In this document: piece after piece, positions 35,190 through 44,978 of the stretch
Position numbering within the stretch: the stretch's first letter is position 1
How the letters are laid out: each line of letters opens with the position of its first letter
From: Sphingobacterium griseoflavum
GTDB lineage: Bacteria; Bacteroidota; Bacteroidia; Sphingobacteriales; Sphingobacteriaceae
Direction of reading: 5' to 3'
Length of the DNA stretch: 64,000 nucleotides
Assembly: GCF_014653155.1 (NCBI RefSeq)
Contig: NZ_BNAF01000014.1
Span: 37,304 to 101,303 of the forward strand
Program-made: the position numbers and the translations under genes
The notes under the pieces: generated by a model
What the model was told of the DNA's origin: nothing
What the model saw: only the letters and a program-made list of their open reading frames with translations
Databases searched by the model: none

Positions 35190-38100
35190 ATGAATAAAGC
35201 TCTACTCGTAGCAATTGCTTTAGGAGGGGTGATACAAGGAGCCAATGCTGGCTTTGTTCCGGAGACATTTGGTACAAATTATCATCCTTCACACAAAAGT
35301 GACTTTTCTAATCAAACCCAGGTTTCCGGGATCGTGCGTGATGCATCCGGCCCCGTATCAGGAGTAACTGTGGCCGTCGTAGGCACATCCGTAGTCGTGC
35401 AAACGGACGAAAATGGAGCATTCTCGATTGCGGCATCAGCAGGCAACATACTGCGCTTTTCCGCAATTGGCTATAAATCCAAGGATGTGTCGGTAGAGGG
35501 TTCTACCGCTAACATAGTGTTGGAAAATGACGATACTTCGCTCGATGAAGTGATCGTTACCGCATTGGGCATAAAACGGGAGAAAAGAGCACTAGGCTAT
35601 GCCGCGCAGGATATCAAAGCCGATGAGCTCATGAAGAACAAGAACCCCAATGTTATCAATTCGTTGAACGGCAAAATTGCTGGGGTGAATGTCACGAATT
35701 CTGGAGGTGCGCCAGGGGCATCTGCAAATATCATCATTCGTGGCGGTACCTCTCTCGAACGCGATAACCAACCGTTGTTTGTCATCGATGGCGTACCCAT
35801 GGATAACTCGACCGGGCAAGGTGATAACTCTGCATTCGACGGCAGCACCAACGCATCCACTACGAACGGTAACCGGGCGTTGGATCTGAATCCCGAAGAT
35901 ATCGAGTCAGTATCGGTGTTAAAAGGGCCATCAGCTGCAGCGCTCTATGGCTTGCGGGCTGCAGCTGGTGCCATTGTGATCACGACGAAGAAGGGTAAAG
36001 ATGGTGCTACGCAAGCATCTATCAGCTCCCGATTTGGGGTGAATTGGGTGAATAAACTGCCGGAACAGCAGTCCTTGTACAAACAAGGGTCGTATTACAA
36101 CGGGTCTTTGGTCACGCAGACCTTCGAATCGTGGGGAGATCCTTTTGGAGCCGGGGAACAGCGCTTTAACAATATGCGCGATTTCTACGAGTTGGCTAGC
36201 TCGTATGACAATTCCTTCAACATTTCAGGAGGTTCGCCAAACGGTAATTTTTATCTTTCGGGTTCAAACATCTACCAAACGGGTGTGGTGCCTACAACAG
36301 ACTTCAACCGGTCTACGGTTCGTTTTAACGGCGAGCAGAAACTTGGGAAGGTCACTGTTGGTGCTAACGTTTCGTATTCGATGAGCGATACCCGCAAAAC
36401 GCTGACAGGCTCTGGATTGTGGGGCTCTGGAGGTAGTGGGTATATGGAAGGGGTTTTGATCTGGCCGGGCAACAATAATATGAAGGATTATCTCAATCCC
36501 GATGGGTCGAACAAGCTATTGCTTCCGGAGGTAGCGCTGGAAAATAATATGGACAATCCCTATTGGCTTATCAACAGAAATCCACAGAACGATAAGACGG
36601 ATCGGATAATCGGGAATGTGTATACAAATATCGATGTCGCCGATTGGTTTGATATTACATATCGATTGGGGATCGACAACTACACCACGCAGTTCAGCTC
36701 GTTAACTTCAGCAGGGTCTAGCGTTAAATTGCAGTGGCAGGAAGGTATGATGTCCAATACCGATAGGAAGTACCAATACTTGAACAGCAACCTCATGCTG
36801 AATTTTAAAAAGCAGATCAACGATTGGGATTTTGGCTTATTGCTTGGTACTACGACGGAAGATACGCAAATAAAATCGACATCTGTTCGCGGAGAGCGTT
36901 TCGAGAACAAAGGTTTTGAAAGTATAGAAAATTTCTCAACAAACAACCAATATTACACCCAAATATATGATAACAATAGACTGATAGGCGTGTATGGAGA
37001 CTTACGCGTCGGATACAAGAATCTAGCATTTATCAACTTCACCGGGCGTAACGATTGGTCGTCGACACTACCGTTGAACAATCGGTCGTTTTTCTATCCT
37101 TCTGTATCCGGATCGTTTATTTTTACCGAATTGTTTGAAAGAAATTCTATTTTATCGTTTGGTAAGCTTCGTGCTTCTTCCGCCTTTGTGGGGAAAGATA
37201 CGAACCCATATGCAACCAATACTTATCTTTTCGGTCCTGAAGAGACTATTGGCGGAGGCTTTAGAAATCATTGGACACGCGGTAACGATAAGCTCCTGCC
37301 CGAAAAGACAAATGCATTTGAGGTAGGTGCCGACCTACGCTTTTTGAATGATCGGTTGGGGCTGGAATTTACCTACTACCAAACCAATTCATTCAATCAA
37401 ATTTTGCAACCACGGGTATCCAATGCCACCGGCTATATTTTGACCTCTTACAATATCGGCGAGTTAAACAACAAGGGTGTGGAGTTTACGCTCAACGCTA
37501 CGCCGATTAGACGGGAGAATTTTACGTGGAACAGTACCTTGAACGTTTCCCATAATACTGGTCGGGTAGCCGAATTGATCGGTGGATTGGACATCTTATA
37601 CGTTACCGATGTACAGGTCGGCAATGGTAAGGCCGCCTCCTACAATGATGGTGATTTTATGGCCATAAGTGGTTCCGTTTGGCAAACAGACGATGATGGC
37701 AACTTATTGTTGGATTATAACACGGGGAGGCCACTGACGACTAACACAACGACAACCTATGTAGGCAACAGAGAGCCTGATTTTATCGGAGGATGGAACA
37801 ACTCCTTTACATATAAAAATTGGGATCTATCTTTTTTATTTGATTTCCGAAAAGGAGGTGATATCTACAATGCCTCCGACTACCTGATGACCGTTTACGG
37901 AACAAGTCAAAGAACGGCATCAAGAGGAGAGACTATAAGCTTTACGGGAAGTGCGTTGAACCCTGCCACACAAGCTTACGAAATAATTACCCGCGAGGTA
38001 GTGGCCGATGAGGCCTTTTACAAAGACGTATACAGCAAGCATACTCCGAATTTTATCGAAAACGTAAATTGGTGGCGCCTGCGTGCCGTGTCATTGAGCT

Positions 38101-38321
38101 ATACCTTACCCAAAGAAGTGCTTGCCCGCACAAAGTTTATTAAGGGGGCAACCTTCAATGCGGCAGGCAACAATTTGTGGTTGTTGACAAATTACTCGGG
38201 TGTGGATCCGGAAACAAGTGCGGCGGGAGCCGGTGTGCTTGGGTCAGGGTCGTCAGGCATAGACTATGCCGGTGTGCCGGCAACAGCTGGCTTTACGGTT
38301 GGTGTTAACTTAAGATTTTAA
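35190..38321 (+). CDS. SusC/RagA family TonB-linked outer membrane protein, pair 1
   Basis: The 1043-residue protein has a Sec signal (LLVAIALGGVIQGANA). A carboxypeptidase-like regulatory domain follows (VSGIVRDASGPVSGVTV near 48), then a plug domain (DEVIVTALGIKREKRALGY near 116; IRGGTSLERDNQPLFVIDGV near 182) and a 22-strand-type barrel ending in Phe. It imports oligomers with its SusD partner 3 nt downstream. No N-terminal STN domain and no sigma/anti-sigma genes are nearby, so it is not of the FecIR-regulated type. It diverges from pairs 2 and 3. Substrate inferred from neighbours: wall glycan or muropeptides. Confidence 0.93.
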   Translation: MNKALLVAIALGGVIQGANAGFVPETFGTNYHPSHKSDFSNQTQVSGIVRDASGPVSGVTVAVVGTSVVVQTDENGAFSIAASAGNILRFSAIGYKSKDVSVEGSTANIVLENDDTSLDEVIVTALGIKREKRALGYAAQDIKADELMKNKNPNVINSLNGKIAGVNVTNSGGAPGASANIIIRGGTSLERDNQPLFVIDGVPMDNSTGQGDNSAFDGSTNASTTNGNRALDLNPEDIESVSVLKGPSAAALYGLRAAAGAIVITTKKGKDGATQASISSRFGVNWVNKLPEQQSLYKQGSYYNGSLVTQTFESWGDPFGAGEQRFNNMRDFYELASSYDNSFNISGGSPNGNFYLSGSNIYQTGVVPTTDFNRSTVRFNGEQKLGKVTVGANVSYSMSDTRKTLTGSGLWGSGGSGYMEGVLIWPGNNNMKDYLNPDGSNKLLLPEVALENNMDNPYWLINRNPQNDKTDRIIGNVYTNIDVADWFDITYRLGIDNYTTQFSSLTSAGSSVKLQWQEGMMSNTDRKYQYLNSNLMLNFKKQINDWDFGLLLGTTTEDTQIKSTSVRGERFENKGFESIENFSTNNQYYTQIYDNNRLIGVYGDLRVGYKNLAFINFTGRNDWSSTLPLNNRSFFYPSVSGSFIFTELFERNSILSFGKLRASSAFVGKDTNPYATNTYLFGPEETIGGGFRNHWTRGNDKLLPEKTNAFEVGADLRFLNDRLGLEFTYYQTNSFNQILQPRVSNATGYILTSYNIGELNNKGVEFTLNATPIRRENFTWNSTLNVSHNTGRVAELIGGLDILYVTDVQVGNGKAASYNDGDFMAISGSVWQTDDDGNLLLDYNTGRPLTTNTTTTYVGNREPDFIGGWNNSFTYKNWDLSFLFDFRKGGDIYNASDYLMTVYGTSQRTASRGETISFTGSALNPATQAYEIITREVVADEAFYKDVYSKHTPNFIENVNWWRLRAVSLSYTLPKEVLARTKFIKGATFNAAGNNLWLLTNYSGVDPETSAAGAGVLGSGSSGIDYAGVPATAGFTVGVNLRF

Positions 38322-38324
38322 AAC

Positions 38325-39965
38325 ATGAAAAAAGTACTATATATCATCGCTGCTTCTGCCACGTTTATTTTAGGGGCATGTGATAAGTGGTTGGACATTA
38401 ATGATAACCCGAATAGCGCCAATGCATCCGTCCCATTGCCGGAGCAGCGTCTGCCGCCGATATTAGCGCAATTCGCCGATGGCTATGAAAGTGCCGGGAC
38501 GCGTGCGGTGCACGTGACACATCAGCTGGCAAATGTGTATAGCGCCAATGCGCGCAACTATCTTTTGACCCGGTGGTATTCCGATGCTGCCGCCGCAAAT
38601 TGGCCGTGGCAGGCATGGTATGTCAATACCGCAGTGAATATACAGCCGATGATTGATAAAGCAGAGGGGTTGGGTGCCTACCATTATATTGGGGTGGGAA
38701 AGATCATGAAAGCATGGGGCTTCGGTTACCTGGCCGACTTTTATGGCATCCTGCCTTACCGAGAATTCGACAATCCCGATATCATCACACCCGCTTTTGA
38801 TGATGCGGAATATATTTACGAACAGATTTTGCCATTATTGGATGAAGCCGTTGTCGAGCTGCAGAAAACACAGGCAGCTGGCGCACCTGCGCTAGCTCTA
38901 GGGGATACTTATAACGGTGGAAACGTGCAAAACTGGATTAAATTGGCTTATGGATTGAAGGCACGATTCTTATCACACTTAAACAAAAAGTCGATATACA
39001 ATGAAGATGCTATTCTCGCGGCTTTGGCAAATGCGCCACAAAGTATGGAGGAATCGACGATTTTTCAATATGTCGACCAGTCCGCAACCACGGCATCCAC
39101 CGTGCAGTCTGCCTTGCAATACGTAAACACGTCTGCTTCTACACGGGTTTCCAAACTTTACGTCGACTACATACTTAATCGGTATACCGGTGCGCCAACG
39201 GGTCTTCAAGATATGGAGGATCCGCGATTTACATTGCTCATTCCTCATTCGCAAGATCCAGATGGTACCATGCGGGCATCAATAGGTGTAGATTTTTCTT
39301 CTGACGTAGTGCTTAACGGTCCGGCAGCATACAGTTACTCGACGTCTACAAACACCTTCAGTCATAGAGATTCTGTGTACGTACAACTTCGCGAAGCTGT
39401 TGCAGGCAATGGCAGAATACTTTCCACCGGCACTTGGTATAACCACAAAGGATCAAAAGGTCTTCTCTTGACAGCCGCCGAGATGAAGTTTATAGAGGCG
39501 GAAATACGCTTCCGTAGAGGAGAGTCAGGCCTAGCCCTGGCAGCTTACAAAAACGGAATTCGTATCCATATGCAGATTATGGGGATTAATACGACACTTA
39601 TTGAAAGCTTTTTGAACAGTACGTCGGTTGTGCAAGATGCTAGCGCGTTGACATTGAGCCATATAATGATTCAAAAATACATTGCCCTGTCTTACTCGCC
39701 AGAGCAATGGGTGGATATGCGACGGCTGAATTTCTGCACGGATGCTTCTGGAAACTACAGCGAGGCGACAGGCGTCTACAAAGGTTACAAGAGGCCGCGG
39801 CATGTATATTCGGACTCATACCCCTTGGCAACCGATTGGCCGCGCCGCTTCTCCATGCCTACCTATGAAGTTAATTACAATAGTCAGCAACTTCGCATCG
39901 CCGCGCCGACTTACGATCTGCCAACCTATATCAACGAGCCGATATGGTGGGATAAACAAGATTAG
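38325..39965 (+). CDS. SusD/RagB family lipoprotein, pair 1 (SusD-like_2 type)
   Basis: The 546-residue surface-exposed glycan-binding lipoprotein has signal AASATFILGAC and then DKWLDINDNPN, the usual SusD start. TPR-like helices follow (VGKIMKAWGFGYLADFYGILPY, LKARFLSHLNK), with LSPEQWVDMRR-type sequence near the end. Layout matches the SusD-like_2 (nutrient-binding) group rather than classic SusD. It forms the lid on the upstream SusC (3-nt gap). A strong terminator at 39981-40011 ends the pair. Confidence 0.92.
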   Translation: MKKVLYIIAASATFILGACDKWLDINDNPNSANASVPLPEQRLPPILAQFADGYESAGTRAVHVTHQLANVYSANARNYLLTRWYSDAAAANWPWQAWYVNTAVNIQPMIDKAEGLGAYHYIGVGKIMKAWGFGYLADFYGILPYREFDNPDIITPAFDDAEYIYEQILPLLDEAVVELQKTQAAGAPALALGDTYNGGNVQNWIKLAYGLKARFLSHLNKKSIYNEDAILAALANAPQSMEESTIFQYVDQSATTASTVQSALQYVNTSASTRVSKLYVDYILNRYTGAPTGLQDMEDPRFTLLIPHSQDPDGTMRASIGVDFSSDVVLNGPAAYSYSTSTNTFSHRDSVYVQLREAVAGNGRILSTGTWYNHKGSKGLLLTAAEMKFIEAEIRFRRGESGLALAAYKNGIRIHMQIMGINTTLIESFLNSTSVVQDASALTLSHIMIQKYIALSYSPEQWVDMRRLNFCTDASGNYSEATGVYKGYKRPRHVYSDSYPLATDWPRRFSMPTYEVNYNSQQLRIAAPTYDLPTYINEPIWWDKQD

Positions 39966-39980
39966 TCTAAAAATTCATAT

Positions 39981-40011
39981 TTCCCGAAAGTTCGCTTTCG
40001 GGAATTTTTTT
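39981..40011 (+). terminator. Rho-independent terminator after SusCD pair 1
   Basis: A perfect 10-bp stem TTCCCGAAAG/CTTTCGGGAA (39981-39990 with 39995-40004) has loop TTCG and a seven-T tail. Confidence 0.92.
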
Positions 40012-40028
40012 ATCCGAGCTTTCTTGTT

Positions 40029-40036
40029 TATGTTTG
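40029..40036 (+). promoter_or_regulatory. Possible -7 element for namZ copy 1
   Basis: TATGTTTG, an exact TAnnTTTG match, lies just after the terminator and 24 nt before ATG 40061. It indicates separate transcription from SusCD pair 1. Confidence 0.45.
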
Positions 40037-40060
40037 TTGTACAATTAAAAACGCATAAAT

Positions 40061-41293
40061 ATGAAAAAGATAATGCTTGCCTACGCCACTATCGTATTGT
40101 TCTTGGGCTCTTGCTCTGCGCACAACCGGCAAAATAATGAAACGGGGGGCACGAGCAAGGCGCCCATCGATACGGCAACCATCGAAATCCATACCGGTGC
40201 TGACCAGTCTCAGCTCTATTTACCGATGCTGGAAGGGAAGAAAGTCGGTCTGATGGGCAATCAAACATCGATTATTGGCGCCAAAAATGAGCACGTAGTG
40301 GATATGTTATTACGGGAAAAAGTAGACCTTAAGTTTGCCTTTGCACCAGAACATGGTTTTCGGGGCGAGGTTGAGCGTGGTGAGAAGGTCAGTAATGAGG
40401 TGGATACAAAGACAGGTTTGCCGCTTTTTACTTTATATGGAGGAAATGAAAAGCAAGACTCGATTGTGAAGTCGATTGATGTGATGATTTTTGATTTGCA
40501 GGATGTCGGTGCCCGCTTCTATACGTATATCACTTCGTTGCATCGCGTGATGGAGCTGTGTGCTAAACATGGTAAAGAATTGATCGTGTTGGACCGGCCA
40601 AACCCGTGCGGCGATCAGGTCGATGGCCCTGTTCGTCAGGACGATAAATTCAAATCGAATGTTTCTTTCCATAAAATCGCGATGGTCCACGGATTGACGG
40701 TTGGTGAACTGGCGCAAATGATCAACGGCGAGCAGTGGCTCGAAGGCGGGAAACAGTGTAAGTTGACAGTCGTCCCTGTTAAAAATTGGGACCACAACAG
40801 CCGTTATGAGCTGCCTGTGATACCTTCACCAAGCTTACCCAATCACCTTTCTGTTCGTTTGTATTCCTCGTTATGCCTGTTTGAAGGGACTGATATCTCC
40901 GTAGGGCGAGGAACCGATTGGCCTTTCCAGGTCATCGGATACAATAATCCGGTATACGGCGATTTTCAGTTTACACCGGGAGAGAAATCCGGTATGAGCA
41001 AGCACGTAGAAGGTAAAGGGGAGATGCTGTACGGGGTAGATCTGCGTGCGATTGATGCCGATAAGCAAAAATTCACGCTGCGCTACCTGTTGGATTTTTA
41101 CGAGAAAATGCCCGATAAAACAAAGTTTTTTGCTAGACCGGAATTCTTCGACAAACTCGCCGGTACAGACCAGCTGCGCAAGATGATTCTTGCAGGCAAA
41201 ACCGAAACCGAAATACGCAATAGCTGGAAGGCTGAGCTCGAAGCATACAAAACCATGCGTAAAAAATACCTGCTATATCCTGATTTTCAATAG
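40061..41293 (+). CDS. NamZ-type exo-beta-N-acetylmuramidase (DUF1343), lipoprotein
   Basis: The 410-residue protein has a lipoprotein signal (YATIVLFLGSC). DUF1343 motifs: VGLMGNQTSI near 62, FAPEHGFRGEVERGE near 93, FDLQDVGARFYTY near 142, LDRPNPCG near 178, VHGLTVGELAQMING near 208, and FEGTDISVGRGTDWPF near 270. Characterised relatives (NamZ, family GH171) release terminal MurNAc from the non-reducing end of peptidoglycan glycan. It is membrane-anchored, unlike the second copy at 54722. It is transcribed alone, between SusCD pairs 1 and 2. Confidence 0.9.
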   Translation: MKKIMLAYATIVLFLGSCSAHNRQNNETGGTSKAPIDTATIEIHTGADQSQLYLPMLEGKKVGLMGNQTSIIGAKNEHVVDMLLREKVDLKFAFAPEHGFRGEVERGEKVSNEVDTKTGLPLFTLYGGNEKQDSIVKSIDVMIFDLQDVGARFYTYITSLHRVMELCAKHGKELIVLDRPNPCGDQVDGPVRQDDKFKSNVSFHKIAMVHGLTVGELAQMINGEQWLEGGKQCKLTVVPVKNWDHNSRYELPVIPSPSLPNHLSVRLYSSLCLFEGTDISVGRGTDWPFQVIGYNNPVYGDFQFTPGEKSGMSKHVEGKGEMLYGVDLRAIDADKQKFTLRYLLDFYEKMPDKTKFFARPEFFDKLAGTDQLRKMILAGKTETEIRNSWKAELEAYKTMRKKYLLYPDFQ

Positions 41294-41312
41294 GTCAGAA
41301 ATACATATTGTA

Positions 41313-41340
41313 AAACACGCCTTTGTGCGTGTTTTTTTTT
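41313..41340 (+). terminator. Rho-independent terminator after namZ copy 1
   Basis: An 8-bp stem AAACACGC/GCGTGTTT (41313-41320 with 41327-41334), 6-nt loop, then a T run. It begins 20 nt after the stop. Confidence 0.9.
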
Positions 41341-41507
41341 GTTTTGGCATAAAAGCGTTAAAAAGCGCAGAGAAAATTTTGTTTTTAAGATTTGTTGCCT
41401 ATATTAGTGCAGGTTTTAGCGTTTGATGTAACATTATATGGTAAGAAAACGCAAGATACTGACCTAATTATGGTTTTGACCGTTTATTAATAACTAACTA
41501 ATTAACA

Positions 41508-44500
41508 ATGAGAAAATCAGTTTTATTTTCTTTCACCGCGAGCGTGCTCCTGAATCTCGACGTGGATCCAGTAATGGCGAATCTGCATTTTTCGTTCATG
41601 CCGACGAATATCCACACGTTGCAGCAGGAACGTATAAGTGGTGTGGTTCGGGACGCGAATGGCCCCGTATCTGGCGTAACGGTTAGCATCGTAGGAACCT
41701 CAAGTTCAACAATGACAGGGGTTGATGGAAGCTATGCCATCACGGCGCCAAACAACGCAATACTCCGCTACTCATCTGTCGGTTACAAGTCCCAAGAAGT
41801 AAGGGTATCAGGCAATTCAATAAACGTATTGTTGGAAATTGATGAAAATTCCCTGGAGCAAGTTGTAGTAGTGGGTTACGGCCAACAAAAGAAGGCAAAT
41901 CTGACAGGAGCAGTATCTTCCGTAGATGTTGAAAAAACGTTAGGGAGTAGGCCAATTCCGGATTTTGCAAGGGGTTTGCAAGGAGCTGTTCCCGGACTTT
42001 CTATTCAAGTCCCTAGCGGAGAAGTAGGATCCAATCCAGTCATGCGAATACGCGGGCAGATTGCGTCCCAAAACGGTTCGAGCAATCCCTTGATATTGGT
42101 GGATAATGTAGAGGTACCAAATGTGCAGGTTGTTAATCCAGACGATATTGAGAATATTACTGTGCTAAAAGATGCTGCCGCAAGTTCGATTTACGGTGCG
42201 AAAGCAGCCTTCGGTGTTGTTTTAATAACGACGAAAAAGGGCGCAAAAACGGATCGCAATGATGTGACGTACTCGGGAAATTATTCGTTTCAATCACCCT
42301 TTACCGATATACAACTTGCGGGCATCGAAGGGCTTCAATATACCTTGGATGCTCATGATAATATGAAACAGGCCGGTCCGGCAGGGGGATTTTGGCGTCT
42401 CAATTGGGAGAGTTTCGAAAAAATTAAGGAGTGGCAGGAAAAATACGGGGGAACTGTAAAAAATGGAGATCCCGTTGTTTATGGAAGGGATTGGTATTTT
42501 GATGGTGTCGATAAGTACGGCTATCGAGTGTATGACGCTGCTGATGCTATGATCAAGGATCGTGCATTTTCACATTTGCACAACATAGGCTTGAATGGCA
42601 AGCGAGGAGATACACAATACAATTTTTCTGTGGGTTATTTGGGGCAGGAAGGAATGATGAAACCCGCCCAGCATGACGATTACCAAAGGTTTACATCCAA
42701 CCTGAATGTATCAACAAAAGTTTCCAATTATCTGACTTTGCGGGGGGGCGCTATGTATGCCGACGGGACGAAGCGTTATCCAAATTCAACCAACTCGGGA
42801 GGATTTACCGCAGATCCATGGCTTTATTTGTATCGCTGGAGTTCACTGTTTCCCATAGGCGTGAAAGAAAATGGGGTAGATCTCCGGGATCCGGCAACTG
42901 ATGCGTCGTTGGCACATACAACAACAAAACGAGATCGTTTCATAAACTTGAATTTAGGAACAACAGTTCAACTTACAAAAAGTTGGGACCTAAAGGCAGA
43001 TTATGCGTACACTTCGCAAATCAATTCCTTGTTTCGGTCTCAACCTACCATCACAGCCGCAGAGCCTTGGTATAGTCCTGTAATATGGAATGACGACCTT
43101 GGGAACCGTATTTTCGTAGACGAAAACGGAAATCCCACTGATACAGGCGGTATTCCCGGTTATAAGTTTCCACTGGTAAACTACGGTACCAAGGCAAATT
43201 CATATGTGTATCGAGATGCATTCGAAGCACAAAAGCATACGTTCAATGCTTTTACTACTTATCAGAAAAGTTTCGCTGATGTGCACGATATCAAAATAAT
43301 GGCCGGAACGAACATTGTGGCAGATAATGAGTTGTCCAACTGGTCGAACCGAACAGAGCTTATCAATAACGACAATCCACAGTTCAATTTTGCTACAGGT
43401 GTACAAACTGCGGGAGGTACGGCAGATTGGCAGTCGCAATTTGGGGTATTCGGTCGGGTGAATTACGCCTATAAAGACAAATATTTACTCGAAGGAAACA
43501 TACGTTACGATGGAACATCGCTCTTTCCGGAAAGGTTGCGTTGGAGGTGGTATCCGTCCGCATCTGCCGGTTGGGTGCTGAGCAACGAATCTTTCATGGA
43601 ACCTATACGCCCGGTGCTGAGCTTCTTAAAGCTGAGAGGTTCCTATGGTATTATTGGAGACCAATCGGTGTCAAATGGGCTCTATTGGGCGCGGATGAAC
43701 ATCGCGCAAAATAACTGGCTTTCGTCCGATGGACAGAAATTCTTTCAGCTGGGAACGCCTAATTTGATTTCTGATGGTATAGGTTGGCAAAACATTGAGC
43801 ACCTTAATGTAGGAGCAGATGTACGTTTATTCAACAATAAACTGGGCTTTGTATTTGAGTGGTTCCAGCGTTCGACCACAGATATGATTATTGCCGGTGA
43901 TGCTCTTCCTGCAACATTGGGTGCACCTGCTCCAAATGGAAACTATGGCGATCTGCGGACGAGAGGTTGGGAAATTGCTGCCGATTACAGCCTACAGTTC
44001 GAGAGCGGACTTCGTTTAACTATGAATGCGAATCTTGCCGATGCGGTTACAATGATTACTCGTGCGGCAGATCAAAACACGCCTTTTGAAAACAGAAATA
44101 TCCACAACACTTGGGTAACCGGAAAGCGTTACGGCGATGTGTACGGGTATGTGACGGATCGTTTATATCAGAAAGATGATTTTATTTACGATGCAAACGG
44201 CAACTTCACGCAGACAACGATTGTGTTCGATGGAAACGCGAAAAGAACGAACATGCTAGCGGGGAACAATCCGGTATATCAAACGTTTTTCGAAGATGGT
44301 AACCAGATTCTTTTGATGTCGCCCGGCGACGTAAAGTTTGTTGACGTAAATGGCGACGGCTATATCACCCCAGGCAATAATACTTTTGGAAATATGGGCG
44401 ATCAAGTGGTTATCGGAAATACCACGCCACGTTATGACTTCGGCTTCCGATTGGGGGCAGAGTATAAAGGTTTTGATTTCGCCGTATTTGTACAAGGTAT

Positions 44501-44963
44501 TGGCGAACGGAAAATTTGGGGAGATGGCCAGCTGGCAATTCCTGGCTATTTTGCAAAAGAAGGAGGAATGCCCAAGGTTTTCGCAACAGATTATTGGCGC
44601 GAAGACCGTACGGATGCTTTCTATCCGCGTGCTTGGAACTATAACGGGTCGAATTCCAGTTTTGTGATGCGTCCGCAAACAAGGTACATGCTGGATATGG
44701 CGTACGTGAGAATCAAGAACATCAATTTTGGATACTCGGTACCAACAAAGGTACTTAACAGGATGCATTTATCTCGAGCACGGATCTATGTATCGCTGGA
44801 GAACATGTTCACTTTCGACAACCTCAGAGGTTTGCCGATAGATCCAGAAACGATTTCGGGCAATTCGATGCTGTTATCAAACGGGAACTATAATCTGGGC
44901 CGTACCGGTACGGCCAATCCCGCGTTCAAATCGGCATCAATGGGTATACAGATTGGTTTATAG
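41508..44963 (+). CDS. SusC/RagA family TonB-linked outer membrane protein, pair 2
   Basis: The 1151-residue receptor has a short signal-like N-terminus, then a regulatory domain (ISGVVRDANGPVSGVTVSIV near 43) and a plug (EQVVVVGYGQQKKANLTGAV near 118; ARGLQGAVPGLSI; ILVDNVEVPNVQVVNPDDIE). A long barrel follows. The plug and barrel resemble the product of 56552-59836 more than pair 1, so pairs 2 and 3 are paralogues. It heads the run susC-susD-DUF4623-GHL10-phosphoesterase. The first hydrophobic stretch is weak, so export should be checked. Confidence 0.92.
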   Translation: MRKSVLFSFTASVLLNLDVDPVMANLHFSFMPTNIHTLQQERISGVVRDANGPVSGVTVSIVGTSSSTMTGVDGSYAITAPNNAILRYSSVGYKSQEVRVSGNSINVLLEIDENSLEQVVVVGYGQQKKANLTGAVSSVDVEKTLGSRPIPDFARGLQGAVPGLSIQVPSGEVGSNPVMRIRGQIASQNGSSNPLILVDNVEVPNVQVVNPDDIENITVLKDAAASSIYGAKAAFGVVLITTKKGAKTDRNDVTYSGNYSFQSPFTDIQLAGIEGLQYTLDAHDNMKQAGPAGGFWRLNWESFEKIKEWQEKYGGTVKNGDPVVYGRDWYFDGVDKYGYRVYDAADAMIKDRAFSHLHNIGLNGKRGDTQYNFSVGYLGQEGMMKPAQHDDYQRFTSNLNVSTKVSNYLTLRGGAMYADGTKRYPNSTNSGGFTADPWLYLYRWSSLFPIGVKENGVDLRDPATDASLAHTTTKRDRFINLNLGTTVQLTKSWDLKADYAYTSQINSLFRSQPTITAAEPWYSPVIWNDDLGNRIFVDENGNPTDTGGIPGYKFPLVNYGTKANSYVYRDAFEAQKHTFNAFTTYQKSFADVHDIKIMAGTNIVADNELSNWSNRTELINNDNPQFNFATGVQTAGGTADWQSQFGVFGRVNYAYKDKYLLEGNIRYDGTSLFPERLRWRWYPSASAGWVLSNESFMEPIRPVLSFLKLRGSYGIIGDQSVSNGLYWARMNIAQNNWLSSDGQKFFQLGTPNLISDGIGWQNIEHLNVGADVRLFNNKLGFVFEWFQRSTTDMIIAGDALPATLGAPAPNGNYGDLRTRGWEIAADYSLQFESGLRLTMNANLADAVTMITRAADQNTPFENRNIHNTWVTGKRYGDVYGYVTDRLYQKDDFIYDANGNFTQTTIVFDGNAKRTNMLAGNNPVYQTFFEDGNQILLMSPGDVKFVDVNGDGYITPGNNTFGNMGDQVVIGNTTPRYDFGFRLGAEYKGFDFAVFVQGIGERKIWGDGQLAIPGYFAKEGGMPKVFATDYWREDRTDAFYPRAWNYNGSNSSFVMRPQTRYMLDMAYVRIKNINFGYSVPTKVLNRMHLSRARIYVSLENMFTFDNLRGLPIDPETISGNSMLLSNGNYNLGRTGTANPAFKSASMGIQIGL

Positions 44964-44978
44964 TAAAATTGAAGAAAA